From a bacterium (GTDB lineage: Bacteria > Krumholzibacteriota > Krumholzibacteriia > LZORAL124-64-63), in NCBI GenBank assembly GCA_016703265.1, contig JADJCK010000006.1, positions 124,001-188,000 on the forward strand: a DNA stretch of 64,000 nt. Direction: 5' to 3'. The position numbers were made by a program, and so were the translations under genes. Position 1 is the stretch's first letter. Each line of letters starts with the position of its first letter. Shown here one piece after another: positions 45,623 to 54,583 of the stretch. A model generated the notes under the pieces. That model was not told the DNA's origin. It did no database searches and saw only the letters and a list, made by a program, of their open reading frames with translations.

Positions 45623-47740
45623 ATGCTGAAGCCGGCCAGACCGTCCGTCCGCCTCGACGCTGCCCAGGGACAGTCCGCCGAGGACAAGCGCGCCGAGATC
45701 CTCGCCTGCTTTCGCGACAGCTGGGAAACCTACGAACGCCTGTTCACGATCATGGCGAGCGACGAGGCGTACTACCGGCGTGCCGACCCGCTGCGCCATC
45801 CGCTCGTCTTCTACCTCGGGCACACCGCCGTGTTCTTCGTGAACAAGCTGCTGCTGGCCGGCCTCATTCCCGGGCGGGTGAACCCGCGCTTCGAGTCGAT
45901 CTTCGCCATCGGTGTCGACGAGATGAGCTGGGATGACCTCGACGAACGCCTGTACGACTGGCCGCCGGTGGCCGAAGTGTTCGCCTACCGCAACCAGGTG
46001 CGCGCCGTGATCGAGGAGACGATCGCCCGGCTCCCCGTACCGATGCCCATCGGCTGGGACGACCCGATGTGGACGATCCTGATGGGCACCGAGCACGAGC
46101 GCATCCACCTCGAGACCAGTTCGGTGCTCATGCGCCAGTTGCCCCTTGAACTGGTACGACCCCGGCCGGATTGGCCCATTTGCCCGGACCGCGGGCCGGC
46201 TCCCTCTCCCGGCTGGACCGAGGTGGCCGGTGGTCCGGTTCGCCTGGGCAAGGAGCACGACCATGTGCTCTACGGCTGGGACAACGAATACGGCCACCGT
46301 GACGTGACCGTCGCCTCGTTCCGGGCCGGGTCGCTCCTGGTGAGCCATGCCGAGTTCCGCGCCTTCATGGACGACGGCGGCTACACCGACGAACGCTGGT
46401 GGACGGGCGAAGGCTGGGCCTGGCGCCAGTTCCGCCAGGCGACCCACCCCCTGTTCTGGGTGCGACGTGATGACGGCGGCTGGAACCTGCGCTGCCTGGC
46501 CGAGGAGATTCCGCTGCCGGACAACTGGCCGGTCGAAGTGAACCAGCTCGAGGCGAAGGCATTCTGCAACTGGAAGGCGGCCCGGGACGGCCGCCCCATC
46601 CGCCTGCCCACCGAAGCGGAGTGGTACCGCCTGCTGGATCAGGTGGGCCTGCCCGACCAGCCCGACCGCGCGGCGCCTCCCGGCAACATCGAGCTGGCAG
46701 GCTGGGCGTCGTCGACTCCGGTGGACGCCCACCTGCACGCCGGCATCGGCGACATGCTGGGCAACGTCTGGCAGTGGACGGAGACGCCGATCAGCGGATT
46801 TCCCGGCTTCGCGGTGCACCCGCTCTATGACGACTTCTCGACGCCGACGTTCGACAACAAGCACAACCTGATGAAGGGCGGCAGCTGGATCTCGACCGGC
46901 AACGAGGCCACACGCCACAGCCGCTACGCTTTCCGGCGACATTTCTTCCAGCATGCCGGTTTCCGCTACGTCGATTCCGAGCAGCCGGTCGATGTACGTG
47001 ACGACATCTACGAGACCGATGAACTGGTGGCCCAGTACTGTGAATTCCACTACGGCGAGACACTGTTCGGCGTGCCCAATTTCGCGGTGCGCTGCGCCGA
47101 GATCTGCCGTGAACTGGCAGGCGGCCGTACGCTGGAGCGCGCCCTGGACCTCGGCTGCGCGACGGGGCGGGCCAGCTTCGAGATGGCGCGATTCTGCACG
47201 CACGTGACGGGCATCGATTTCTCCGCGCGGTTCATCCGGGTTTGTCACCAGCTCCAGGAGAACGGGGCGATCCGCTATGCGGTGCCCGACGAGGGCGAAC
47301 TGGTGTCGTACCGCGAGTGCACGCTCGAGGCGCTTGGACTGGGTGCGGTGGTCGGCCGGGTCGAGTTCCGCCAGGGCGACGCGCACAACCTCAAGCCGCA
47401 GCACACCGGCTACGACCTGGTGCTGGCGGCGAACCTGATCGCCCGCCTGTACGACCCGGCGCGATTCATCGCCGATATCGGCGCGCGCGTGCGGAGCGGC
47501 GGGCTGCTGGTGATCCTTTCGCCCTACACCTGGCTCGAGGAGTTCACGCCGCGCGACAAGTGGCTCGGCGGCAGGAAGGTCGACGGGGAAAACCTGACGA
47601 CGCTGGCGGCGCTGCGCACCCAGCTGGCCGGCACGTTCGACGCGGTCGGCGAGCCGCGCGACGTGCCTTTCGTGATCCGCGAGACCAGGCGCAAGCACCA
47701 GCACACGGTGAGCCAGTTGACGGCCTGGCGCCGCCGCTGA
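45623..47740 (+). CDS. ovoA: OvoA: 5-histidylcysteine sulfoxide synthase with fused methyltransferase
   Basis: 705 residues in three domains: N-terminal DinB_2 helical bundle (GHTAVFFVNKLL at His67, then the iron motif TEHERIHLETS with His158-x3-His162-x-Glu164), a central FGE-sulfatase/EgtB-like domain (GDMLGNVWQWTETPI, LMKGGSWISTGNEATRHSRY), and a C-terminal SAM methyltransferase (ALDLGCATGRASFEMARF). This order is that of OvoA, which joins cysteine to His C5 and then methylates to give ovothiol; EgtB lacks the third domain. A PLP lyase (OvoB) is needed to finish the pathway, and a class V PLP enzyme is 8 kb away. No regulator is adjacent. Confidence 0.9.
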   Translation: MLKPARPSVRLDAAQGQSAEDKRAEILACFRDSWETYERLFTIMASDEAYYRRADPLRHPLVFYLGHTAVFFVNKLLLAGLIPGRVNPRFESIFAIGVDEMSWDDLDERLYDWPPVAEVFAYRNQVRAVIEETIARLPVPMPIGWDDPMWTILMGTEHERIHLETSSVLMRQLPLELVRPRPDWPICPDRGPAPSPGWTEVAGGPVRLGKEHDHVLYGWDNEYGHRDVTVASFRAGSLLVSHAEFRAFMDDGGYTDERWWTGEGWAWRQFRQATHPLFWVRRDDGGWNLRCLAEEIPLPDNWPVEVNQLEAKAFCNWKAARDGRPIRLPTEAEWYRLLDQVGLPDQPDRAAPPGNIELAGWASSTPVDAHLHAGIGDMLGNVWQWTETPISGFPGFAVHPLYDDFSTPTFDNKHNLMKGGSWISTGNEATRHSRYAFRRHFFQHAGFRYVDSEQPVDVRDDIYETDELVAQYCEFHYGETLFGVPNFAVRCAEICRELAGGRTLERALDLGCATGRASFEMARFCTHVTGIDFSARFIRVCHQLQENGAIRYAVPDEGELVSYRECTLEALGLGAVVGRVEFRQGDAHNLKPQHTGYDLVLAANLIARLYDPARFIADIGARVRSGGLLVILSPYTWLEEFTPRDKWLGGRKVDGENLTTLAALRTQLAGTFDAVGEPRDVPFVIRETRRKHQHTVSQLTAWRRR

Positions 47741-47756
47741 TCCCGAATCGCCGCGG

Positions 47757-48271
47757 TCAGTTGCCCTGGCCGAAGCGGCGGAAGAGGCGGCCGAAGAAGA
47801 TGTTCAGCCCGTGGTCGCGTGGCAGCGCCGGGAACACCGGCGAGCGGCGCGGATCCTGGCGCGCCACCGAGGCGCGAAGCGCCTTGTCGCCGGTCGCCAG
47901 AGCGCGGGCCTTCGCGAACTCGCGGAACGCCTGACGGCGCTGCTTGCCTTCGAGCAGGACGCGGCCCAGTGCATAGTGCGCCACCGCGTCATCCGGATCC
48001 TGGGCCAGCACGCCGCGCGCCAGCTTCTCTGCGGTGACCAGCTTGCCGCGCTCGGTGGCCAGGCAGATCGCCAGCAGGGATCGGCAGCGCGGGTCGCCGG
48101 GGAGCTTGGACAGGGCCATCCTCAGGGTGATCTCGGCGTCGTGGACCTGCCCTCCTCCAACTGCCGCCCCGCGCGCAGCCCCCACTCGCGGACCTGCTGC
48201 CGGTCCGCGCTCTCGCGGTATTCGGTCAACGTCCCGGTCGGTTGTTCCGACCAACGTGAAATCGGGCTCAT
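47757..48271 (-). CDS. TPR-containing protein (one frame break)
   Basis: Reads from MSPISRWSEQPTGTLTEYRE (48271) until a missing base in the CCC at 48150-48152, then HDAEITLRMALSKLPGDPRC, DPDDAVAHYALGRVLLEGKQ and HGLNIFFGRLFRRFGQGN. About 172 residues with three TPR-like units and an N-terminal helix. No further function is visible. It is convergent with ovoA and upstream-adjacent (divergent) to rpfF. Confidence 0.6.
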
Positions 48272-48434
48272 GGGCACTGGCGGAGCGGGTTCGGGAACCT
48301 GGGCGATTCCGCATCGCGACGCCGTCCTTTCCACCCTTGGTTTCGGCCAAACCGGACCGGCATTGAGGCCTATGGGTGCCGGACGCTCATGCATCTTCTA
48401 AAGATAATCCCTACAAATCCATTGCCGGCAAATG

Positions 48435-48464
48435 TTTACGACCCGACGGAGCCAATGCTAGACT
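48435..48464 (+). promoter_or_regulatory. Possible promoter for the DSF synthase gene
   Basis: TTTACG (48435-48440) and TAGACT (48459-48464), 18 bases apart, in an AT-rich patch of an otherwise GC-rich window. It fits the GTG start at 48500, leaving a leader of about 25 bases. Confidence 0.4.
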
Positions 48465-48499
48465 TTGATCCTCAACCCACCTCGCCCGGGGAGACGATC

Positions 48500-49417
48500 G
48501 TGAAGCAACCGTACGGACTGCCGCGGGTCTGGGGCCCCTACGACCAACTGGTGGTCCGGTTCGACCCGGAGCAGCATGCCCTGTGGTACAGCCTGCGACC
48601 GCGCGGGCGGCCCTGCTTCAACCTCGATCTCCTGGACGAGCTGCGCCGTTTCCAGCATCGCGTCGAGCAGGTCAACCTGGGACCGGGAACCGACGGCGAG
48701 TCGCTGCCCATCCGCTACATGATCCTGGCCAGCACCGTACCCGGGGTGTTCAACCTGGGGGGCGACCTGCAGCTGTTTGCCGGGATGATCCGCAACCAGG
48801 ATCGCGAAGGACTGTTCCGCTACGCCAAGGCGTGCATCGACGTCCTCTACCCCAACTGCATCAGCTTCGAGCTGCCGATGACGACGATCACGCTGGTCCA
48901 GGGCGACGCCCTCGGCGGCGGATTCGAGGCCGCGATATCGAGCCATGTCGTCATCGCCGAGAAGAGCGCTGAGTTCGGCCTGCCCGAGGTGCTGTTCAAC
49001 CTGATCCCCGGCATGGGCGCCTACAGCTTCCTCATCCGGCGCCTGAGCCCGGACGTTGCCGAACGCATCATCATGAGCGGCGAGTTGATGACTGCGCGCC
49101 GCATGCAGGAACTCGGACTGGTCGACATCGTGGTCGAGGACGGGCACGGCCAGCATGCCGTCGAACACTTCATCCGCCGTCACCAGAAACGCGGCAACGC
49201 CCACAACGCGATGAATCGCCTGAAGCAGGTCATCAACCCGGTGACTTACGAGGAGCTCATCACGATCACGAAGATCTGGGTGGATACGGCGCTGCGGCTC
49301 CACGAGCGCGACCTCCGGATGATCGAGCATCTCGTGGCGGCCCAGAACCGGCGCCTGCAGCAGCAGAAGCAGCAGATGGAACAGGATCCGCCGGCGGCCC
49401 TGGAGGGCCGGGCCTGA
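48500..49417 (+). CDS. rpfF: RpfF-like diffusible signal factor (DSF) synthase, crotonase family
   Basis: GTG 48500 follows GGGGAGA and gives 305 residues, near the usual RpfF length (289 in Xanthomonas); ATGs at 48455 and 48389 are alternatives. Crotonase fold with FNLGGDLQLFAGMIRNQDRE, LPMTTITLVQGDALGGGFEA, SAEFGLPEVLFNLIPGMGAY and EELITITKIWVDTALRLHER, all matching RpfF. The two catalytic glutamates fall at 143 (GGGFEA) and 163 (GLPEVLF), the same 20-residue spacing as Glu141/Glu161 of Xanthomonas RpfF. RpfF makes cis-2-unsaturated fatty acid signals from acyl-ACP. It faces an RpfC-like kinase 50 bases away. Confidence 0.85.
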   Translation: MKQPYGLPRVWGPYDQLVVRFDPEQHALWYSLRPRGRPCFNLDLLDELRRFQHRVEQVNLGPGTDGESLPIRYMILASTVPGVFNLGGDLQLFAGMIRNQDREGLFRYAKACIDVLYPNCISFELPMTTITLVQGDALGGGFEAAISSHVVIAEKSAEFGLPEVLFNLIPGMGAYSFLIRRLSPDVAERIIMSGELMTARRMQELGLVDIVVEDGHGQHAVEHFIRRHQKRGNAHNAMNRLKQVINPVTYEELITITKIWVDTALRLHERDLRMIEHLVAAQNRRLQQQKQQMEQDPPAALEGRA

Positions 49418-49466
49418 GGCGGAAGTACCCGTCGGGAATTCGAGCGGAGTCCGCTGCCGGCGGCGC

Positions 49467-51164
49467 CTAGGCGAGCTGGCGAGCGCGCAGGCCGAGCCGC
49501 TGGACAGCAGCCGCGACGTCGGCGATGCGGAGCGGCTTCGAGAGGTGCTGGTCCATCCCGGCGTCCAGGCACTGCTGGATATCCGCTTTCGTGGCCTCCG
49601 CCGTCACCGCAAGGATCGGGATGCTGGCGATCTCGTCACCGCGCGCGCGGATCCGCGCCGCGGCCTCGTAGCCGTTCATGACCGGCATGCGGATGTCCAT
49701 CAGGACCAGGTCGTATGCGCCCTCGCCCACCATCCGCACCGCCTCGGCACCGTTCTCGGCGATGTCCACGCTGATCCCGATGCGCTTGGCCAGGTTCCGC
49801 ACCACGACCTGGTTGAACTTGTTGTCCTCGGCGACCAGGGCGCGCAGGCCGAAGTCCGGCAGCACGGCCGGCTCGGGCACCGGCACGGCGACGGGCTTCT
49901 CGGTGCGCTCGAGCCGGAGCAGGACCGTGAACGTCGAGCCCTTGCCTTCGGTCGACTTGACGGCGATGTCGCCGCCCATCATGCGCGCCAGCTTGCGGCT
50001 GATCGCCAGGCCGAGCCCGGTGCCGCCGTAGCGCCGCGTCGTTGAATTATCTGCCTGCTCGAACTGGCGGAAGATGGCGCCCAGGCGGTCGGCGGGAATG
50101 CCGATGCCGCTGTCGCGGATCTTCAGTTCCAGGTTGCAGCCGTCGGCGAACTCGCCGGCGCGGCAGGTGACACGGACGCCGCCGCGCTGCGTGAACTTGA
50201 TCGCATTGCCCACCAGGTTCAGCACGATCTGGCGGATGCGCGTGGGATCGCCCAGGAACCAGCCGTGCGCGGCCGGCTCGACCTCGAACTCCAGCTCGAT
50301 GCCCTGGTTCTCGGCCGAAGTCCGCAGCAGGGAGTGGATGTCGCCGAGGACCTGCTCCAGGTCGACCGGCACCGATTCCAGTGCCAGGCTGCTGGAGGTG
50401 ATCTTCGAGTAGTCGAGGATGTCGTTGATGATGTTCAGCAGCGACTCGACGGATCGCGTGATGATGTGCAGGTACTCTCGTTGCTGGGTGTCGAGGTTCG
50501 TCGCGCTGAGCGTCTCGGCCATGCCGAGCACGCCGTTCATCGGGGTGCGGATCTCATGGCTCATCGTGGCCAGGAACTGGTCCTTGGCCTTGTCGGCCAG
50601 CCGCGACTGCGCGAGTTCGATCTTCAGCTCGGACACCTGGCGCAACCGCCGCAACACGCCCAGGAAGAAGACCGGCAGGACGATGATGCCGATGAACAGC
50701 CCCACGCCGACGTTCAGGTGCGTGCTCCAGTATTCGTCCCACATCAGCAGCGAACCGAAGCCCAGGCTGCCGGCGACGATGCCGACCTTCAGGAAGCGTT
50801 CCCCGAAGCGGATGCCGTTGCCGATGATCACCCACAGGATGATGGGATAGAACGAGGCCACCTTCGCCCCGCCCAGGTGCATGAAGAACGTCATGATGCC
50901 GAGGTCGGCCAGCAGCGTCACGTAGCGGCGGCGCGGCCACTGTCCCGGGTGCCGGCGTACCATGGCGTACCAGAGCGTCGAGAACACGAGGTAGTTGATG
51001 ATCGTCGCCAGGCCCTGGATCAGGGTGACGCTGTGATCGAGACCCTGCTTGAGGCCGATGCCGCTGAAGACGAGGAACGAGATCAGGCAGATCGCCACGC
51101 GGGCGCGGCTCTGCGCTGCCTCCTCGTCGATGGCGATGTCCTGCGGATCCAGCGGGGAGATCAT
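49467..51164 (-). CDS. rpfC: RpfC-like membrane hybrid sensor histidine kinase
   Basis: 565 residues. Five or so N-terminal membrane helices (AICLISFLVFSGIGLKQGLD, SFYPIILWVIIGNGIRFGER, GVGLFIGIIVLPVFFLGVL), then dimerisation helix with His203 (MSHEIRTPMNG), ATPase (Asn320, DSGIGIP, GGTGLGLAISR) and a receiver with Asp490 (VLMDIRMPVMNG). The YPIILWVIIGNGIRFG stretch resembles the RpfC input domain. There is no C-terminal Hpt domain, which Xanthomonas RpfC has. Convergent with the DSF synthase, as rpfF and rpfC are in xanthomonads, so sensing of the fatty-acid signal is likely. No REC-HD-GYP (RpfG) gene lies in the window. Confidence 0.75.
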   Translation of the reverse strand: MISPLDPQDIAIDEEAAQSRARVAICLISFLVFSGIGLKQGLDHSVTLIQGLATIINYLVFSTLWYAMVRRHPGQWPRRRYVTLLADLGIMTFFMHLGGAKVASFYPIILWVIIGNGIRFGERFLKVGIVAGSLGFGSLLMWDEYWSTHLNVGVGLFIGIIVLPVFFLGVLRRLRQVSELKIELAQSRLADKAKDQFLATMSHEIRTPMNGVLGMAETLSATNLDTQQREYLHIITRSVESLLNIINDILDYSKITSSSLALESVPVDLEQVLGDIHSLLRTSAENQGIELEFEVEPAAHGWFLGDPTRIRQIVLNLVGNAIKFTQRGGVRVTCRAGEFADGCNLELKIRDSGIGIPADRLGAIFRQFEQADNSTTRRYGGTGLGLAISRKLARMMGGDIAVKSTEGKGSTFTVLLRLERTEKPVAVPVPEPAVLPDFGLRALVAEDNKFNQVVVRNLAKRIGISVDIAENGAEAVRMVGEGAYDLVLMDIRMPVMNGYEAAARIRARGDEIASIPILAVTAEATKADIQQCLDAGMDQHLSKPLRIADVAAAVQRLGLRARQLA

Positions 51165-51294
51165 CGCTGCCTCGTCGTTACCGAGACCCCGGGTCGAGAA
51201 TCGCTACCGTGGGATTTCGGCACATTGAAGCGGCGCCTTGACCGCAATTATGCCCTAAACCGTTGATTCACAATATACAACATAAGGATTATCC

Positions 51295-52668
51295 TCATAA
51301 TCTGGCCCCATCGGGAATGACGCGGATCGTGCCCGGGGCAGCCTCGACAACGACGTCACCGCTTGCCGCAACGCCGCGCCCGAAGCGGACATCGCCGCGG
51401 ACCACCAGGCGGCTGCAGGCAAGCAGCGAGGGCGGGCCGCCCGGGAATCGCCGTTCAAGGTCGTCGACAAAGCGGTAGTAGGCCGGATCGAGGTCGATCA
51501 CGGCGGGCGGCAGCTCCCGCTGCGGATTGGGCACCACCCGGTGGTCTTCCGTGAGCAGGAAGTTGTCCGAGCGCACGTTGAGCAGGTCGCTGGTGTGCTT
51601 GATGGGCGCGAATCGCGCCCGGGGCACACGCAGGGCACCGGCGCCTGCGAACGTCTCGATGGCCGCGCCCATCGCCGTTTCCAGCTGGTAGACCGCGGGC
51701 GAGGCGGGATCGCGTGGGTCGAGGGTCTTGCGGTTGCGGATCATCGGCAGGCGCATGATTCCGCCGTCGCGGCGCAGCACCGCATCCAGCGCCGGCAGGT
51801 CCAGCCAAAGCGTGTTGGTATTGAAGTAGCGGTGGCGAGCGATGTCCTGGAAGGCCTCTTCGTCGGCCGGCGGGCACTGCGCCACCTCGCGCAGGATCAG
51901 CCGCCCGTCGCGCCGACGGGCCAGGTGCCCGCCCTTGCGGTCGGCCGCCGTGCGATCGGCCACCTCCATCACCAGCGGCGCGCCCGATGCGACGACATGG
52001 CCGAGGATAACCGGGTCGATGGTCGCCCCGAGGTTGTCGGCATTGGAGACGAAAGCCCAGCGGAATCCACCGGCCAGGAGGCGTTCAAGCACGCCGCTCG
52101 TAACCAGCGCGGTGTAGAGGTCGCCGTGCCCGGGAGGACACCAGGCCAGGTCCGGATCGGCGGGCCAGTCGGCGGGCCGCAGGTCGTCGGCGCGCACCTT
52201 GGGCACCTTGTGCTGCAGGAAATCGGCAGGCAGGCCGCGGTCGGGCAGCGATTGCCCGGCCAGGAGCGCCAGCGAATCGGCGCGCGTGCTGAAGCTGTTC
52301 ATGAGCAGGAGCGGCACGTCCGCCGTGCGCGCCTGGTGCGCAATGATCTCCAGGAACGTCAGCCCGTCCTTCACCGTCAGCAGCGACTTGGCCCGCTCCA
52401 GCCCCATGCCCGTGCCGAGGCCGCCGTTCAGCTTCAGCATCACCGTGTGCGGCAGGGCCCGGCGACCGGCAGCGGCCAGCGAAGCCGGCAGCGCCTCGGC
52501 GTCAGGAATGCCGGTGGCCGGCTCGAGGTCGGCTTCGGGCAGCAGCCCGGTCTGGCCGGCGGCCAGTTGCGCGTAGTACTGTGCGAACGTGCGGATCGCG
52601 ATCTCGGGCAGTCCCTCGCGGCGCATCAGGGCGTCGAAAGGCGCGAAGTCGGCGACAGGCTGGGTCAT
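51295..52668 (-). CDS. UTP-glucose-1-phosphate uridylyltransferase, eukaryotic UGP2 type
   Basis: Start ATG 52668, seven bases after GGAG; a GTG six bases earlier is possible. 457 residues. Motifs: LKLNGGLGTGMGLERAKSLL, LLLMNSFSTRADSLALL, WCPPGHGDLYTAL, FVSNADNLGATIDP, RKGGHLARR and YFNTNTLWLDLPAL. These match the UGP2-type enzymes of eukaryotes and some bacteria, not GalU. It makes UDP-glucose, the substrate of the Ugd protein in this window and of the GalT reaction. Confidence 0.92.
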   Translation of the reverse strand: MTQPVADFAPFDALMRREGLPEIAIRTFAQYYAQLAAGQTGLLPEADLEPATGIPDAEALPASLAAAGRRALPHTVMLKLNGGLGTGMGLERAKSLLTVKDGLTFLEIIAHQARTADVPLLLMNSFSTRADSLALLAGQSLPDRGLPADFLQHKVPKVRADDLRPADWPADPDLAWCPPGHGDLYTALVTSGVLERLLAGGFRWAFVSNADNLGATIDPVILGHVVASGAPLVMEVADRTAADRKGGHLARRRDGRLILREVAQCPPADEEAFQDIARHRYFNTNTLWLDLPALDAVLRRDGGIMRLPMIRNRKTLDPRDPASPAVYQLETAMGAAIETFAGAGALRVPRARFAPIKHTSDLLNVRSDNFLLTEDHRVVPNPQRELPPAVIDLDPAYYRFVDDLERRFPGGPPSLLACSRLVVRGDVRFGRGVAASGDVVVEAAPGTIRVIPDGARL

Positions 52669-52767
52669 CGTCACGCTCCGGTCGGGTTCCGGGTCCGGGT
52701 TCAGCGTATACGGATCGGCGGCAACTGGCGATGCTGAAGTGGCGCGGCGGCAGCGCCCGGGGGAAAG

Positions 52768-53916
52768 ATGGGCTGGCAGTCACTCGAAGGGCGGGAACTG
52801 ACGATCGGTCGCTGGCCGGCCATTGCCGCCGACAGCCTGCAGGCCTGGGACGCCGCCGACGAGTATTTCCTGCGGCGGTTGCGCGAGCACGCGGTGGCGC
52901 CCGGAGTGCGTGTGCTCCTGGTCGATGACCACTGGGGCGCCCTCGGTGTGGCTCTGGCAGGGTTGCACCCCGTGGCCTGGGGAGACTCGCAACTGGGGCG
53001 CCTGGCCCTCGCGGCCAACCTCCGTGCGAACGGCCTGGCGGCCGATGCGGTGCCCTTCGTGCCGGCGACGGAGCTGCCGGCCGGGCCCTTCGACCTCGCC
53101 CTGGTGCGCATTGCCAAGGACCTCGACGCCTTCAGCGACACGCTGCGACGGTTGCGGGAAGTGCTGGCGCCGGGCGCCGAAGTCGTGGCCGGCGGCATGA
53201 TCAAGCACACGCCGACCCGCGCCTGGCGGCTGCTCGAGTCCCTGATCGGGCCCGCGCCGACTACACCCGGCTGGAAGAAGGCGCGACTGGGCCCGGCACG
53301 ATTCACGGCGCCGCCCCCCGGACCGGTCCCTGAATCGGCGGGGTACGATCTGGCCGCGGACGGGCTCGCCCTGTGCGGTGCACCGGGCGTCTTCGGGGGC
53401 GGTCGCCTCGACGGCGGCGCCGCCCTGCTGCTGCGGCACCTTCCGGCGGTGGAGACGCCGCTCGCGGCCGTCGACCTCGGCTGTGGGGACGGTGTCCTGG
53501 CGCTGGCCCTGGCGCGCCGTTGCCCGTGTGCGCAGGTTCTGGGCGTCGACGCATCGCATCGCGCCGTGGCCTGCGCGATGGCCAACCTCGCGCGCAACGC
53601 CGGCGTTTTCGGTGATGCGTCACGGGTGGCATTCAACGTCGGGGACGGACTGGCCGATGCGCAACCGGCCACGCTGGACCTGGTGGTGTGCAACCCGCCG
53701 TTCCACGACGGCCACGCGGTGGCCGATGTCGCCGCCGCCCGGTTGTTCACGCAGGCGCGGGCGGCGCTGCGCCCGGGCGGCCGCCTGCTGGTCGTCGGCA
53801 ATCGCCACCTTGGGCACCACGTCAAGATCGACCGCATCTTCGGCAGCCATGAACTGGTGGACGGCGATGCGAGGTTCGTCGTCCTGGCCGCCACCCGTGG
53901 TGACGGCCCCGCTTAG
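52768..53916 (+). CDS. rlmG: RlmG/RsmC-type rRNA guanine-N2 methyltransferase
   Basis: 382 residues with an N-terminal degenerate methyltransferase-like half and a C-terminal catalytic half. AVDLGCGDGVLALALARR is motif I; NPPFH at 309-313 is the catalytic motif of N2-guanine methyltransferases; VVGNRHLGHHVKIDRIFG is specific for RlmG, which methylates 23S rRNA G1835. RsmC (16S G1207) is the nearest alternative. It is alone on its strand with a terminator. Confidence 0.85.
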   Translation: MGWQSLEGRELTIGRWPAIAADSLQAWDAADEYFLRRLREHAVAPGVRVLLVDDHWGALGVALAGLHPVAWGDSQLGRLALAANLRANGLAADAVPFVPATELPAGPFDLALVRIAKDLDAFSDTLRRLREVLAPGAEVVAGGMIKHTPTRAWRLLESLIGPAPTTPGWKKARLGPARFTAPPPGPVPESAGYDLAADGLALCGAPGVFGGGRLDGGAALLLRHLPAVETPLAAVDLGCGDGVLALALARRCPCAQVLGVDASHRAVACAMANLARNAGVFGDASRVAFNVGDGLADAQPATLDLVVCNPPFHDGHAVADVAAARLFTQARAALRPGGRLLVVGNRHLGHHVKIDRIFGSHELVDGDARFVVLAATRGDGPA

Positions 53917-53935
53917 GCGGTGCCGGCAAGGGAAA

Positions 53936-53960
53936 GGGAGCCCGGCCAGGCCGGACTCCC
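53936..53960. terminator. Bidirectional hairpin
   Basis: GGGAG-C-CCGGCC (53936-53947) pairs with GGCCGG-A-CTCCC (53949-53960), one mismatch, one-base loop centre. The minus strand continues with TTTCC. It separates convergent rlmG and yceI. Confidence 0.6.
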
Positions 53961-53983
53961 TCGGGCGAAACCGCCGGAAGCGA

Positions 53984-54583
53984 CTACTTCTTCGCCGTCG
54001 CCTCGATCTCGATGTTGAACTCGACATCGTTGCCGATCATCAACCCGCCGCCTTCCATGACCTTCCCGTACGACAGGCCGAACTCGGTGCGATCGACCTT
54101 GCCGGACGCCGAGAAGCCGGCTTTGTCGTTGCCCCAGGGATCCTTGATCGTCCCGTTGAAGGTCAGGGCCAGCGCCACTTCCTTCGTCACGCCGTGCATC
54201 GTCAGGTTGCCTTTGAGCATGCCTTCGGTCGGGCTCGACATCGTCAGGCCGGTCGACTTGAAGGTGATGGTCGGGAACTGCGCGGCATCGAAGAAGTCGG
54301 GCGCGCGCAGGTGCTCGTCGCGCTTCTCGTTGCCGGTGCTGATGGACGCCGTCTGGATGACGGCCTCGACCGCTGCCGAGGCGGGGCTTGCCGGGTCGAA
54401 CGTGAAGGTGCCGCTGAAGTCGTCGAAGGTGCCCTTGACGCTGCTGATCGTCAGGTGCTTGATCTTGAAGGCGATGGCGCTGTGCGCGGTGTCGATCTCG
54501 TATTCCGCGCCGAGGGCGGGCATCGCCATGGTCAACAGGCCGAGGATCAGCATCGGGAACAGTCGCCGCATCTGCTTATTCAT
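53984..54583 (-). CDS. Periplasmic YceI-family lipid-binding protein
   Basis: 199 residues with a signal peptide (MLILGLLTMAMPALG). Lipocalin-like YceI fold: YEIDTAHSAIAFKIKHLTIS, VKGTFDDFSGTFTFDP, RDEHLRAPDFFDAAQFPTIT, GNLTMHGVTKEVALAL and a final DRTEFGLSYGK. Members bind polyisoprenoids and respond to base or osmotic stress. It is downstream of the marR gene, overlapping its 3' end by 8 bases, so the repressor probably controls it. Confidence 0.9.
   Translation of the reverse strand: MNKQMRRLFPMLILGLLTMAMPALGAEYEIDTAHSAIAFKIKHLTISSVKGTFDDFSGTFTFDPASPASAAVEAVIQTASISTGNEKRDEHLRAPDFFDAAQFPTITFKSTGLTMSSPTEGMLKGNLTMHGVTKEVALALTFNGTIKDPWGNDKAGFSASGKVDRTEFGLSYGKVMEGGGLMIGNDVEFNIEIEATAKK

Noticed and set aside
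45623..47740. EgtB (ergothioneine) rather than OvoA
   Set aside because: The C-terminal methyltransferase domain is fused as in OvoA.
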